The notes below the pieces were generated by a model. That model saw nothing but the letters and a program-made list of their open reading frames with translations, was not told where the DNA came from and did no database searches. The translations under genes and the position numbers were made by a program. This document shows, piece by piece, positions 34,637 to 47,752 of a DNA stretch of 57,932 nt (positions are counted from its first letter, which is position 1; each line of letters begins with the position of its first letter). The DNA comes from Phycisphaerae bacterium (GTDB taxonomy: Bacteria > Planctomycetota > Phycisphaerae > Phycisphaerales > UBA1924): positions 1-57,932 of the forward strand of contig PAKY01000031.1 of assembly GCA_002706885.1 (NCBI GenBank), written 5' to 3'.

Positions 34637-35281
34637 ATGCCGTTCAGTCTCCCCGAATTGCCTTACGCCAAAGACGCTCTCACGCCCCACATTGACGCAC
34701 AGACCATGGAGATCCACCACGGAAAGCACCACGCGGCCTACGTCTCCAAGGCCAATGACGCGTTGAAGGGGACAAGCCTCGAGAACGCCAGCGTCCAAGA
34801 AGTCGCGCGGCGCCTCGCTGAACTCCCCGCCGACAAGCAGACCGCGGTCCGAAACAACGCGGGCGGTCATCTGAACCACAGCCTGTTCTGGCAGGTCATG
34901 GCCCCGCCGTCCTCGGGTGGTGGTGGAGAGCCCAAGGGGGAACTCGCCGCCGCGATCGAGAAATCATTCGGCGGCTTCGACGCGTTCAAGGAGAAGTTCG
35001 CGGCCGCGGCCGCCGGTCGTTTCGGCTCGGGCTGGGCGTGGCTGTGTGCGCACGGCGACGGTTCGGTCCATGTGACGAGCACCGCGAACCAGGACAATCC
35101 GACGATGGACAAGGCTTTCGGAGGCGAGGGCGCCGATCACCACCCGATCCTGGGCCTCGACGTCTGGGAACACGCGTACTACCTGAACTACCAGAACCGA
35201 CGGCCCGACTACGTCAGCGCGTGGTGGAACGTGGTCAACTGGTCCAAGGTGCAGGAGCTCTACGACGCCGCGAAGGCCTGA
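34637..35281 (+). CDS. sodA: Superoxide dismutase, Mn-like Fe/Mn family
   Basis: 214-residue enzyme converting superoxide to peroxide and oxygen. Metal ligands are visible as His27 ('[14 protein letters not shown]'), the His in '[13 protein letters not shown]', and Asp and His in '[16 protein letters not shown]'. 'STANQD' places Gln where Mn enzymes have it, favouring Mn or cambialistic use over Fe; this is inference. No signal peptide, so it is cytoplasmic. ATG 34637 follows GAGGAG. Length is normal. Confidence 0.96.
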   Translation: MPFSLPELPYAKDALTPHIDAQTMEIHHGKHHAAYVSKANDALKGTSLENASVQEVARRLAELPADKQTAVRNNAGGHLNHSLFWQVMAPPSSGGGGEPKGELAAAIEKSFGGFDAFKEKFAAAAAGRFGSGWAWLCAHGDGSVHVTSTANQDNPTMDKAFGGEGADHHPILGLDVWEHAYYLNYQNRRPDYVSAWWNVVNWSKVQELYDAAKA

Positions 35282-35357
35282 CCAACCCGTCGCTCCGCCG
35301 AGACAGACGCGGGTAAGAAGCCCGCTCTTCCTGACGCTCTTCCTCATCGCGCCGTTC

Positions 35358-35846
35358 GTGGTGGTGGGGACGATCGTTGGATGGATCTTCGTTTCGCTCG
35401 CGGCGCCCGCGCGGATGGAAGGCGCCGAACGCCGCGGGGCGGGCGCGGCTGACACGGGGGGCGCCAACGCCCTCGGCGAGCTGCTCGCGGGTCACGATCC
35501 GGACGCCCAGCAGTCGGCGAACCGCGCGGTCCGAGAAGGCCGCGCGGTTCGCCTCGGTGATGTCGATCGCGACGTCGTGATCGACATCGCGGGCGTTCCA
35601 TTGGGCGCCGCGTCGGTGACGCTCAATTCGCTCGTCGCGGGTCGGGTCACGCGGTCAATGGCCGCTGAGCGCGATGGCGTGGCGTGGCGATTGACCGTTC
35701 GTCCTGCGGACGAGATCGACCAGCTCGCGCGATTCCGCATCGACGTCGACGGCGAGGAAGGCGACGACCGCCCGATGCCGCTGCTCGACGCGGACGCCGT
35801 GCGATCGAGCGACCCGCTCATCATTCGGATCGACGTGAAGCCGTAA
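35358..35846 (+). CDS. Hypothetical protein with N-terminal membrane anchor
   Basis: 162 residues from GTG 35358; unrecognised. A hydrophobic N-terminus ('VVGTIVGWIFVSLAA') anchors a soluble beta-rich domain containing 'DRDVVIDIAGVPLGAASVTLNSL', 'GVAWRLTVRPADE' and a C-terminal 'DPLIIRIDVKP'. The open frame and its hydrophobic character continue upstream of 35358 ('PLFLTLFLIAPF') with no ATG, GTG or TTG, so a rare start codon near 35331 or an error is possible. It follows the dismutase gene by 76 bases. Confidence 0.65.
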   Translation: MVVGTIVGWIFVSLAAPARMEGAERRGAGAADTGGANALGELLAGHDPDAQQSANRAVREGRAVRLGDVDRDVVIDIAGVPLGAASVTLNSLVAGRVTRSMAAERDGVAWRLTVRPADEIDQLARFRIDVDGEEGDDRPMPLLDADAVRSSDPLIIRIDVKP

Positions 35847-35859
35847 GAAGACGCTCCGG

Positions 35860-35865
35860 TAGACT
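35860..35865 (+). promoter_or_regulatory. Leaderless-type -10 element before the zinc-ribbon gene
   Basis: TAGACT is followed by exactly six bases and ATG 35872, which has no Shine-Dalgarno. Same layout as nuoC, scpA and kdsD. Confidence 0.4.
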
Positions 35866-35871
35866 CCGGAC

Positions 35872-36816
35872 ATGCGTCTCCCCCTCGCCAAGGCCTACCG
35901 CGCTTTTCCCGCGCTCGATCCGTTCGACGACGCGACGTGCAAGGCGTACATGCGTCGCGCGAGGAAGCAGGGTCGGTTCGCACGATTCGCGCTCGCTCTG
36001 CTCGGCGCCGGAGCGGGAGCGGTCGTCGGCGTTCTGCTCGCGGTGCTCATCGGAACTGCGGTTGACAATCGGTACAGGGACGTGTCCGTCGCGTTCTGGG
36101 TCGGAGCGGGGATCGCCATATTTACGCTGTGTCTCTGCCCCGCGCTCGGCGCCGCGCTCACCAGCGACGCGTTGATCGCCCGCCAACTCCGCCGCCGCCT
36201 CCGAACCGCGGATTGCATGTCATGCGGCTACGCGCTGGTCGGACAGGTCCCCGTGACCGACGAGGTCGAACGGCGGGACTACGTCGTCTGCCCCGAATGC
36301 GGCCGACGCTCAGTCGTTGGCGCGGGCGGGATCCCGCGGCACAACCTCATCAACGGCGGCTCGTCCATGGCCGCGCCCGATGAAGAGATCGACGACACCG
36401 CGTTCGCCGAACGCGTGCTCATCCGCAAGAACCCAGCGCTCCGCCAGTTCGGTCCCGAGGGCATGGACGAGGCCATCGGGCGAATCGAGTCGGGTCACGC
36501 GCGGCGCTGGCGCGTGTCGGTCGGCGCCGGCGTCGGCGCGGCGGTCGCGGTCGCGGGGGTTGTCATGCTGGTCGGAGTCGCATCGCCGATCGCGCCGCGA
36601 TCGCTGCTACCGGGCTACTTCTCGCTGTCGTTCATGGTCTGGGCGTTCGGAATCGTTGGGCTGTTCGGCGGATGGGTTGTGGGGGCGTGGACGAAGCGGA
36701 TCGTGCGGGGGTTCCTGACCGGCGCCGACGTGGAGCGGGCGATCGATCTCCAGGCCCGCGATGGGGTCGGAGGAGCCGACGCGGTCAACTCCGCCGAAGC
36801 ACCGGCGCCGCCCTGA
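35872..36816 (+). CDS. Zinc-ribbon membrane protein of unknown function
   Basis: 314 residues. Two membrane helices near residues 40-105 precede a zinc ribbon with 'CMSCGYALVG' and 'VCPECGRRS', a four-Cys motif common in planctomycete membrane proteins. A linker with 'ERVLIRKNPALRQFGPEGMDEA' follows, then two more helices near the C-terminus ('GVGAAVAVAGVVMLVG', 'FMVWAFGIVGLFGGWVV'). Function unknown. Its last 32 bases overlap the 3' end of the opposing DUF1501 gene. Confidence 0.83.
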   Translation: MRLPLAKAYRAFPALDPFDDATCKAYMRRARKQGRFARFALALLGAGAGAVVGVLLAVLIGTAVDNRYRDVSVAFWVGAGIAIFTLCLCPALGAALTSDALIARQLRRRLRTADCMSCGYALVGQVPVTDEVERRDYVVCPECGRRSVVGAGGIPRHNLINGGSSMAAPDEEIDDTAFAERVLIRKNPALRQFGPEGMDEAIGRIESGHARRWRVSVGAGVGAAVAVAGVVMLVGVASPIAPRSLLPGYFSLSFMVWAFGIVGLFGGWVVGAWTKRIVRGFLTGADVERAIDLQARDGVGGADAVNSAEAPAPP

Positions 36817-38146
36817 ACCGCCCGTCGAGGATGCCCTCGCTCTTGGCGCCGAGCCATTTCTCGAGGATCGCCGCGTAGACGGTTCGGAAGTCGACGAGGT
36901 ACTTCAGGTCGCCGCCGTCGAGGTCGGTGAGCGAGGGGTGGCGGCTCACGACGCCCGGCTCGACCATCGGTCCGAAGAGGAAGACCGGGGCCGCGGTGCC
37001 GTGGTCGGTGCCGCCGCTCGCGTTCTGGCTCACGCGCCGTCCGAACTCGCTGAAGCTGAGCGTCAGGACGCGGCCGTCGTTGCCCTGGGCCTTGAGGTCT
37101 CGGTAGAACGCGTTGATCGCCTGGGAGAACTGGCGGAGCAGGTTCGCGTGTCGCCCGTTCTGGCCGCCCTGGCCCGAGTGGGTGTCGAAGCCGCCGAGCG
37201 TGACGTAGTAGATCCGGGTCTTCATGCCCGCGCGGATCATGTTGCCGACCATACTGAGCTGCTGCGCGAGGCCGGAACGCGGGTAATCGACGAGCGGCTT
37301 CGCGTCCACAGCGCTGCGGATCGTCTCGGCGGAGACCTGCGCGTCCATAGCGGTCTGCATCAGGAACGCGGCGTTGGAGTGGGGGTCGCCAGCCGCGGCG
37401 GCGCCCCGCCCCGCGAGCTCGTGGTAGGGGGCGTCGAGCGACTCGTGCACGTCGGCGCCGGTCCAGCGGAAGAGATCGGGCGTCTCGAAGCCGACGGGCG
37501 AGACGCGTCCGCCGTGCAGCGCGAGCGGCGCCTCGCGGCCGATGGCGATCGGCGGCTCGATCGCTCGCGCCGTCGCGCCGCCTTCTGGATCGGGCCGGTC
37601 GGGCGTGCCGCTCTCGCCCGCGCCGAACCCGCAGCACTCAGCGTCCACGTAGCGACCGAGCCATCCCGTGCCCGTGCCCGAGAGGTCGGCGGTGTGCCAG
37701 ATGTCCATGCTCTTGAAGTGCGAGCGGTTGGGATTGGGGTAGCCGACGCCCTGCACCACGCCGCAGAGTCCCTCATCGAACAGGCTCTTGATCCCGTCCA
37801 TCGCAGGGTGGAGTCCGACGGGCGTGCCGCGTTCGTCGAGGCGGTGGACCTGGTCTTCGAGGACGCGGATCCCGCGGCGCGCGTTGTGATAGGCGTCGTC
37901 GGCGTAGGGGACGACGGTGTTCAGGCCGTCGTTGCCGCCGCCGAGCTGCACGACGACGAGGATGTGGTCCTCGGGGACGCCCGGGATCGAGCTCGCGCCT
38001 TCCACGGCCCTCGGCATGCCGAACGCTGAGCGGTGCAGGAAGCTCGGAGCGATCATCGCGGCGGAGGCCATGACGAGGCCCGCGCCGACGAACTCGCGCC
38101 GCGTGTAGGCGTTCGACTTGGATGGGTCGTTGTGCAGGTTGGTCAT
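36785..38146 (-). CDS. DUF1501 family secreted protein
   Basis: 453 residues. A twin-arginine signal ('YTRREFVGAGLVMASAAMIAPS') directs folded export. The body has 'ILVVVQLGGGNDGLNTVVPYADD', 'GIKSLFDEGLCGVVQGVGYPNPNRSHF' and 'TLGGFDTHSGQGGQNGRHANLLRQF', and then 'SFSEFGRRVSQN'. These are the hallmarks of DUF1501, a sulfatase/alkaline phosphatase-like superfamily of unknown substrate. It is downstream of the DUF1800 gene (49-base gap); the two families are nearly always paired, especially in planctomycetes. GCGGAG lies upstream of ATG 38146. Confidence 0.93.
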   Translation of the reverse strand: MTNLHNDPSKSNAYTRREFVGAGLVMASAAMIAPSFLHRSAFGMPRAVEGASSIPGVPEDHILVVVQLGGGNDGLNTVVPYADDAYHNARRGIRVLEDQVHRLDERGTPVGLHPAMDGIKSLFDEGLCGVVQGVGYPNPNRSHFKSMDIWHTADLSGTGTGWLGRYVDAECCGFGAGESGTPDRPDPEGGATARAIEPPIAIGREAPLALHGGRVSPVGFETPDLFRWTGADVHESLDAPYHELAGRGAAAAGDPHSNAAFLMQTAMDAQVSAETIRSAVDAKPLVDYPRSGLAQQLSMVGNMIRAGMKTRIYYVTLGGFDTHSGQGGQNGRHANLLRQFSQAINAFYRDLKAQGNDGRVLTLSFSEFGRRVSQNASGGTDHGTAAPVFLFGPMVEPGVVSRHPSLTDLDGGDLKYLVDFRTVYAAILEKWLGAKSEGILDGRFRAAPVLRRS

Positions 38147-38168
38147 GGCGTGTGTCTCCGCGCCCCCG

Positions 38169-38177
38169 AGGCTACCA
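38169..38177 (-). promoter_or_regulatory. Possible extended -10 element before the DUF1501 gene
   Basis: On the minus strand TGGTAGCCT fits an extended -10 (TGN-TAGCCT) in the 49-base gap before the DUF1501 gene, giving a leader near 17 bases that keeps its ribosome-binding site. It may add to read-through from the DUF1800 gene. Confidence 0.22.
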
Positions 38178-38195
38178 GATGGGGCGTGGCGTGCG

Positions 38196-39752
38196 TCAAC
38201 AGAGTTGGTACTCGGGCATCGCTGTCACGAGGACGAGCATGCCGGTGATGGTCTTGTCGTTCACGCGGGAGCCGTGCTCGCTCGCGAAGTGGCGGAGCGC
38301 GGTTACCGCGGCGTCCGGTTCGGCGCCGACCGTGAACCCGAGGAGCGAGCGAGCAACCGCTTCGGGATTGGCCGCGGCGTTCGGGTCGTCGCGCTTCAGG
38401 CCGTCGATGAGCGGGGTGGGGTCGTACGCGTCACGGCTCGATGCGGCGTCGTACCCGTTCGGCAGGGCGCCGGTGAGCATGTAGTTGAGCAGGTTCTGGC
38501 GGACGAAGAGGGTGGAGGTGTTGATCCACGTGCGACCGCCGTCCCAGCCCTTCACGCTCGGCGGGTGGAACAGGCTCTGGCCCATCAGTTCCATGCCCTG
38601 GGCAAGCACGCCGAGGTCTCGAACAGGCGTGAGGAGTGTGCGCACGGCGCCGACCACGAGCTCGGCGGGGCTCTTGATGCGCTGACGCATCACGTCGGGG
38701 TGGTAGAAGTGGCGGCTCAGGAACAGCTCGCGGAGGACGGGCTTGACCTCGTAGTTGCTCTTCCGAAGCGAGTGAGCAAGGCGATCGAGGAAACGGTCCA
38801 GGTCGCGGTCGATCGGCGTCGAGCCGTCGGTGATGTGCCGCGCGAAGAAGTCGTAGAGCCTCGCCGCGATGTACCGGGCGCACGCGGGCTGGGCGAGGAT
38901 GGCGGAGACGAAGCCGTCGCCATCGAGCTTGCCGCGCAGGCTCAGGATGGACTTCGGCCCGTCATCGTGATTGTCGGCCTTGAAGACAAACCGATCGTCC
39001 TCGAACGTGTATCCGGTGAGCGCGCGTGCGCCCTCCTTGATGTCGCGTTCGGTATAGGCGCCGACGCCGAGGCTGAAGAGTTCCATCAGTTCGCGGGCGA
39101 GGTTCTCGTTGGGGCGGCGCTTCGAGCTGTCGTTGTTGTCGAGATAGGCGAGCATCGCGGGGTCGCGGATGATCGCGCGGAGCAGATCGGCGTAGCTCCC
39201 CACCGCGTGCGTGCGATAAAGCTGATTCTGCTGGAACATGTGGTAGCTGTTCTCGATCGTGCGGTAGCTCGTGGCGAGCAGGCCGTGCCAGAACAGCGTC
39301 ATCTTCTCTTCGAGCGGCTTCGGGGTCTCGATCATCCGCGTGAGCCACCAACGCTGGATGTCGCCCATCTGGCGGCGATCGGCGCGCTGGCGGTTCTGAC
39401 GTTCGGCCCGGAATCGCGCGAGCGCGTCTTCATCGCGCTGGCGCCGCGCTCGTTGATACTCGTTCTGTTCCGCGGGCGTGTTCGGACGCATGATGTTCTT
39501 GTCGAACGCGTCCGGCTCAGGCGGGTCGTAGGTGATCCCATCGAGGTTGAGAAGGTGATCGACCGCCCGCTCCGGTCCCCACTCGGCGAGGGTCTCGATC
39601 TGGCGCGGTGTTCCGCCAAACCCCGCGCGGAGGAGGAGGTGATTCGCCTCGCGAGGGCCGAAGTTCAAGGCGTCGATCGCGTCGAGGCTTGACGGGATCG
39701 GGCCGACCTCATCGGCGGAACTGATCTGTGAATGGCTTTGGGCGCCCGGCAT
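38196..39752 (-). CDS. DUF1800 family protein
   Basis: About 518 residues. Typical DUF1800 features: 'EANHLLLRAGFGGTPRQIETLAEWG', 'WWLTRMIETPKPLEEKMTLFWHG', 'MLAYLDNNDSSKRRPNENLARELMELFSLGVG', 'YTERDIKEGARALTGY' and 'CARYIAARLYDFFA'. The reaction is unknown; the family is a secreted or envelope partner of DUF1501. ATG 39752 is preferred because GGAG lies about nine bases upstream; ATG 39767 is possible. No obvious signal peptide is seen, which is somewhat unexpected beside a Tat-exported partner. Confidence 0.92.
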   Translation of the reverse strand: MPGAQSHSQISSADEVGPIPSSLDAIDALNFGPREANHLLLRAGFGGTPRQIETLAEWGPERAVDHLLNLDGITYDPPEPDAFDKNIMRPNTPAEQNEYQRARRQRDEDALARFRAERQNRQRADRRQMGDIQRWWLTRMIETPKPLEEKMTLFWHGLLATSYRTIENSYHMFQQNQLYRTHAVGSYADLLRAIIRDPAMLAYLDNNDSSKRRPNENLARELMELFSLGVGAYTERDIKEGARALTGYTFEDDRFVFKADNHDDGPKSILSLRGKLDGDGFVSAILAQPACARYIAARLYDFFARHITDGSTPIDRDLDRFLDRLAHSLRKSNYEVKPVLRELFLSRHFYHPDVMRQRIKSPAELVVGAVRTLLTPVRDLGVLAQGMELMGQSLFHPPSVKGWDGGRTWINTSTLFVRQNLLNYMLTGALPNGYDAASSRDAYDPTPLIDGLKRDDPNAAANPEAVARSLLGFTVGAEPDAAVTALRHFASEHGSRVNDKTITGMLVLVTAMPEYQLC

Positions 39753-39895
39753 GTCGCGGGTCTCCATCTCGGCGTGAACGACTCGCGTCAGAACGCCTCA
39801 ACGGACGCCGTATTGCCGCGATCGCCTTTTCGACCAGTATCGGTCCATGGGAGACCGGGCGCCAGCGTTTCGTGGTCAGCCGAGATCGGGGGCTC

Positions 39896-41347
39896 TTACG
39901 TCGGGTCGGCGGACGATGGTGCGCGTTGCCAGCGAGCGGCGCAGACCACCGCGAGCGTTGCGAGGGCGAGGATGCCCGCTCCGATCGCCTGATGGGCGGT
40001 GGCGACGGTTGCCTCGAACACATCAACAGGCGTTGCGGACGCGAGTTCCACCGATTCGAGGATCGGCCGCTTTGACTCGTCTTGGGTGACCTGCCAGATG
40101 ACCACCCATCCGAGCAGGAACTGAAGCCCTACGACATGGGTCAGACCTCGCCCCACCCGACGCAGACCGCGGCCCTGGCGCGTGTCACGGTCGGCGGATG
40201 CGAGCAAGGCGCCCGCGATGGCGACCGTTCCCGCAGTGATGAACCCCCACCCGGCGTGCGTCCACGTCGCGTGAGAGGCGCCGAAGTGGCGGGAAGCGGC
40301 CCCGAGCGCAAGCTGGATGGCGACCACGACCAGCGCCGCGAGACCGACGCGGTAGCCGATCCGCGCTGCGCGGACGGTCTTGGCTGGGAGGCTCGGAACG
40401 CCGTCCCGTGGGTCGTAGTGGACGACCGACGCGAGGACCACCGCACTCGCGAAGACGCCTTGGCCGAAGATGCCGTGCAGGAACGCGAGGGCGGGGCTGT
40501 TTTCAGAGACGCGGAGGGCTCCAAGTACGCCTTGTGTCGTCACAAGGCCAAACACGGCGATCGCCAAGCCACGGGCCATCCAGCGTCGATCGATCGCGAA
40601 CGTCCAGATCGCGACGATGATGGTGATCAATCCGACGAGCGAGCCAAACAGGCGGTGGGTGTGCTCCAGAAAGATCTTGGGGGATCCCCACTCGCCCGCC
40701 ATCAGGCTCAGCGGAAAGAGGAACGAGGGGGCGCCATAGGTCGTGAAGGCGTCGGGGACGGCCATGCCGCTCTCAGTGCTGGTCACCGCGCCGCCGACCA
40801 CCAATAGAGGGAGGAACGCGACAATTCCGGCGATGGCGAGCGCCGTCAGCGTGTCGCGGGGTGAAGGCGGCGCTTCACGATGCGTCATCCGAGATCCAGC
40901 CCACCCAGCGAAGATGCCGGCAACAGCGCTCACCGCGAGGAATCCAGCGACGAAGACCGTTGCGTCGGGGCGGACGGCGCCGGCAGCGGATTCCATCTGA
41001 TCGACGTGCGTCGGCTGTTCGACGAGCCTGGATCCGAGCAGGAGCAGATTCAGGAGAGCGGCGACCGCGCCACCGCCAACCCCCGCGATCGGGCCCGAAC
41101 GTCGTCCGGCCCACCGCCCCCAGAGGGCGAGCGACACGACCATGGTCAGGGCGAGAATCGCGATGAATGGCCCCCCCGGGGCCTGCACGGCGGGGAGGTG
41201 GGCGATCCACCAGACGATCCACATTGCGACGGCCGTCGCGACCCCTGGCGCGAGGGAGACGCCCACGGCCGACGATATTGATGATGGCGACGAGCGATCG
41301 TCGATGGACGGTTTTTGCTCAGATTGTTCAAGGGTGTGATCGGTCAT
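39896..41347 (-). CDS. ctaA: Heme A synthase (CtaA/Cox15) with N-terminal membrane extension
   Basis: 483-residue membrane enzyme oxidising heme O to heme A for cytochrome oxidase. The CtaA core begins near residue 170 with 'VVGGAVTSTESGMAVPDAFTTYG', followed by heme-ligand segments 'EHTHRLFGSLVGL', 'FLHGIFGQG', 'THAGWGF' and 'ATAHQAIGAG'. The first ~165 residues form three or four extra membrane helices not found in ordinary CtaA (about 310-350 residues). GGGGAG lies upstream of ATG 41347. It is divergent from actA, fitting its role for the downstream oxidase. ctaB is not in the window. Confidence 0.92.
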   Translation of the reverse strand: MTDHTLEQSEQKPSIDDRSSPSSISSAVGVSLAPGVATAVAMWIVWWIAHLPAVQAPGGPFIAILALTMVVSLALWGRWAGRRSGPIAGVGGGAVAALLNLLLLGSRLVEQPTHVDQMESAAGAVRPDATVFVAGFLAVSAVAGIFAGWAGSRMTHREAPPSPRDTLTALAIAGIVAFLPLLVVGGAVTSTESGMAVPDAFTTYGAPSFLFPLSLMAGEWGSPKIFLEHTHRLFGSLVGLITIIVAIWTFAIDRRWMARGLAIAVFGLVTTQGVLGALRVSENSPALAFLHGIFGQGVFASAVVLASVVHYDPRDGVPSLPAKTVRAARIGYRVGLAALVVVAIQLALGAASRHFGASHATWTHAGWGFITAGTVAIAGALLASADRDTRQGRGLRRVGRGLTHVVGLQFLLGWVVIWQVTQDESKRPILESVELASATPVDVFEATVATAHQAIGAGILALATLAVVCAARWQRAPSSADPT

Positions 41348-41579
41348 CGCGAAGCGCTCCCCAAGTCAGGGCCCGGGCGATGTGGTTGCTGCCTAGGCGA
41401 AGATACGGCCGTCTAGCCGCTCTCGGGGTTGTGAGCCCGGAGATTTTTCGGTTTGGCAGCAACACGACCGGGACGAACTTGGGTATTCTTGCGATCTTCC
41501 GTTGTTAGCGTCGATTGACATAGCGACGGGGACTCAGGGCGAAAGCCCGCGCGAGCGTGTTTGAGAAGGGGATACAGGC

Positions 41580-42296
41580 GTGGCCGGACTGTTTCCAAAG
41601 TGGATGAACGCCCTGCCGACGCTCGGCGCCCTCGTCGGTGGCCCGGCGGTCGTGGTGGTGGTGGCGGGCGGCTGGTATTGGCTGACGCCCGACTACTTCG
41701 AGGTCGGCTACCAGCCCGTCCAGCCCGGCGGCGGCTACAACCACCAACTCCACGCGGGTGAGCTCGGTATCGATTGCCGGTACTGCCACACGCATGTGGA
41801 AGAGAGCGATCACGCGAACATCCCGAGCGTGGCGACCTGCATGGGCTGCCACACCGAGGGCAAGCTCCGGGCGTCCGTTTCGGGCGGGCCGGGCGGCGAT
41901 CGCCACAACCGGATGGTGTCGTTCATCCGCGACGCCTACGCCCAGGACGAATCGATCGAGTGGAGCAAGATCCACCTCGTGCCGGACTACGCCCACTTCC
42001 CGCACCATGTTCACGTCAACGCAGGCGTGAGCTGCTACTCGTGCCACGGTCAGATCGCGGGCATGCCCGTCGTCTACCAAGCCGAGGGGCTGGGCATGGG
42101 CTGGTGCCTCGATTGCCACCGCAACCCCGAGGAGCGGCTGGTGCCTCCCGACAAGGTGACGGACCTCGTGTGGGTCGAGCACAACTGGTTCGACAAGCCC
42201 ACGTCGGAGCGGGAGCATAACGGGGTGACACCCGAGGACCTCGTCGCGTCGCTGCGTCGGGATCCGCCTCAGAACTGTGGGGCGTGTCACTACTAA
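41580..42296 (+). CDS. actA: Alternative complex III pentaheme cytochrome c ActA
   Basis: 238 residues. One N-terminal membrane helix ('GGPAVVVVVAGGWYWL') and five CxxCH heme sites: CRYCH, CMGCH, CYSCH, CLDCH and CGACH, the last at the C-terminus. This is the heme count of ActA, the periplasmic cytochrome of the quinol:cytochrome c/oxidase oxidoreductase known from Rhodothermus. 'HLVPDYAHFPHHVH' is a family motif. GTG 41580 follows AAGGGG. First gene of the act operon. Confidence 0.94.
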   Translation: MAGLFPKWMNALPTLGALVGGPAVVVVVAGGWYWLTPDYFEVGYQPVQPGGGYNHQLHAGELGIDCRYCHTHVEESDHANIPSVATCMGCHTEGKLRASVSGGPGGDRHNRMVSFIRDAYAQDESIEWSKIHLVPDYAHFPHHVHVNAGVSCYSCHGQIAGMPVVYQAEGLGMGWCLDCHRNPEERLVPPDKVTDLVWVEHNWFDKPTSEREHNGVTPEDLVASLRRDPPQNCGACHY

Positions 42297-42393
42297 GCGC
42301 CCGATTTCGGGCATCTGTTGAGTGAAGTGGGCCTCCGGCGTCCGGCGTTCACGACTGACGGTATCGGGCAGGTCACGAAGATCAGGAAACGCG

Positions 42394-46104
<3,711 letters not shown>

Positions 46105-46140
46105 GTGGGTCGTTTGAATGAGCTGGGAAGTAGCGAAGAC

Positions 46141-47751
46141 ATGAGCAGCATTCATCCGGATCAGGTGACGGCCGAGCGCCTCGCGGGGCTCCGCTCGGGG
46201 GCGAACGTCCCGGGGGCGGACGTCAACACGGGCCTGGGCGACGGCACGCTCGTCGAGGACCCGGCGGTCGAGAGCCCGCTCGTCCTGGGGCGTCGGTCGT
46301 TCAAGGACGTCACCAACATCGTCTGCGGCTACGCCGAGAACCCCGCGCCGCTCTGGTGGTGGCTCGCGTTCATCCCCGCCGCGTCAATCGCGGGCCTCGG
46401 CACGCTGATGATCCTCTACCTGATCGTCACGGGCGTGGGTGTCTGGGGTCTAAACAACCAGGTCGACTGGGCGTGGGACATCACGAACTTCGTGTTCTGG
46501 ATCGGTATCGGCCACGCCGGCACGCTGATCAGCGCCATCCTCTGCCTTCTGAAGCAGAAGTGGCGTACGGCGGTGAACCGTTCAGCGGAGGCGATGACGA
46601 TCTTTGCGGTGGTGTGCGCGGGCATCTTCCCGGGCATCCACGTCGGTCGCGTGTGGTTCGCATGGTTCCTGTTCCCGATCCCGAACTACAACTGGATCTG
46701 GCCGAACTTCCGAAGCCCGCTCCTTTGGGACGTGTTTGCGGTTTCGACGTACGCGACGGTTTCGCTGCTGTTCTGGTACATGGGCATGATCCCTGACCTC
46801 GCGACGCTGCGAGACCGGGCCGACCTGCGTCTGCGTCAGGGGACGAGCAAGCCGCTCGCGCTCGCGATGCCGGGCGGCAAGGCGCTGGTGTTCCCGCTCG
46901 TCAAGCCCGACATGATTCGTGCGTACGTCTACGGGCTCCTGAGCCTGGGGTGGCGTTTCAGCAGCCGCCACTGGCACCGCTACGAGGCGGCGTACCTCAT
47001 CCTCGCGGGCATCTCGACGCCGCTCGTGCTCAGCGTGCATTCGATCGTGTCGTTCGACTTCGCGACCTCGGTGCTGCCGGGCTGGCACACGACGATCTTC
47101 CCGCCGTACTTCGTCGCGGGCGCCGTTTTCGGTGGGTTCGCGATGGTGCTGTTCCTGCTGATCCCGCTGCGGGAGCTGCTGCCGAACTTCAAGGATCTGC
47201 TCACGCTCCGCCACCTCGAGAACATGGCCAAGATCCTGCTTCTTACGGGCATGATGGTCGGGTTCGCGTACGCGACGGAGTTCTTCATCGCGTGGTACGG
47301 AGCGAACGAGTTCGAGTGGGCGGTGTTCATCAACAACCGGGTGAACCCGGCCGAAGCCCCGTACGCGTGGGCGTACTGGACCATGATCTTCTGCAACGTC
47401 ATCAGCCCCCAGGTCTTCTGGGTGCGTGCGTTGCGTCAGAACCCGGCGGTCATCTGGGTCGTCGCGGGGTTCGTGACGGTCGGCATGTGGTTCGAGCGTT
47501 TCGTGATCATCGTGACGAGCCTGCACCGCGCCTGGCTGCCGGGCGAGTGGGGCATGTTCTGGCCGACGTGGGTGGACATCCTCACGTTCGTGGGCTCGTG
47601 CGGCATCTTCATGACGCTGTTCCTGCTGTTCGTGAAGTTCCTGCCGACCTTCGCGCTGGCGGAGCTCAAGGCGGTGATGCCGCAGGCGGATCCGCACCCC
47701 GACCACCACGACGAGGGCGAGACGAAGCGCAATCCCGGGGAGGCGTTCTGA
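46141..47751 (+). CDS. actC: Alternative complex III quinol-binding subunit ActC (NrfD-like)
   Basis: About 536-residue NrfD/PsrC-like membrane protein with about ten helices, the quinol-oxidising subunit of alternative complex III. Markers: '[33 protein letters not shown]', '[16 protein letters not shown]', '[37 protein letters not shown]' and '[13 protein letters not shown]'. ATG 46141 starts the conserved protein; the GTG at 46105 is less likely. It is followed one base after its stop by actD. Confidence 0.94.
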   Translation: MSSIHPDQVTAERLAGLRSGANVPGADVNTGLGDGTLVEDPAVESPLVLGRRSFKDVTNIVCGYAENPAPLWWWLAFIPAASIAGLGTLMILYLIVTGVGVWGLNNQVDWAWDITNFVFWIGIGHAGTLISAILCLLKQKWRTAVNRSAEAMTIFAVVCAGIFPGIHVGRVWFAWFLFPIPNYNWIWPNFRSPLLWDVFAVSTYATVSLLFWYMGMIPDLATLRDRADLRLRQGTSKPLALAMPGGKALVFPLVKPDMIRAYVYGLLSLGWRFSSRHWHRYEAAYLILAGISTPLVLSVHSIVSFDFATSVLPGWHTTIFPPYFVAGAVFGGFAMVLFLLIPLRELLPNFKDLLTLRHLENMAKILLLTGMMVGFAYATEFFIAWYGANEFEWAVFINNRVNPAEAPYAWAYWTMIFCNVISPQVFWVRALRQNPAVIWVVAGFVTVGMWFERFVIIVTSLHRAWLPGEWGMFWPTWVDILTFVGSCGIFMTLFLLFVKFLPTFALAELKAVMPQADPHPDHHDEGETKRNPGEAF

Positions 47752-47752
47752 G

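Noticed and set aside
41453-41489. TTGGCA and TATTCT as an actA promoter
   Set aside because: Spacer of 25 bases is too long for sigma-70.
41515-41520. Perfect TTGACA as a -35 for actA
   Set aside because: No -10-like hexamer 15-19 bases downstream.
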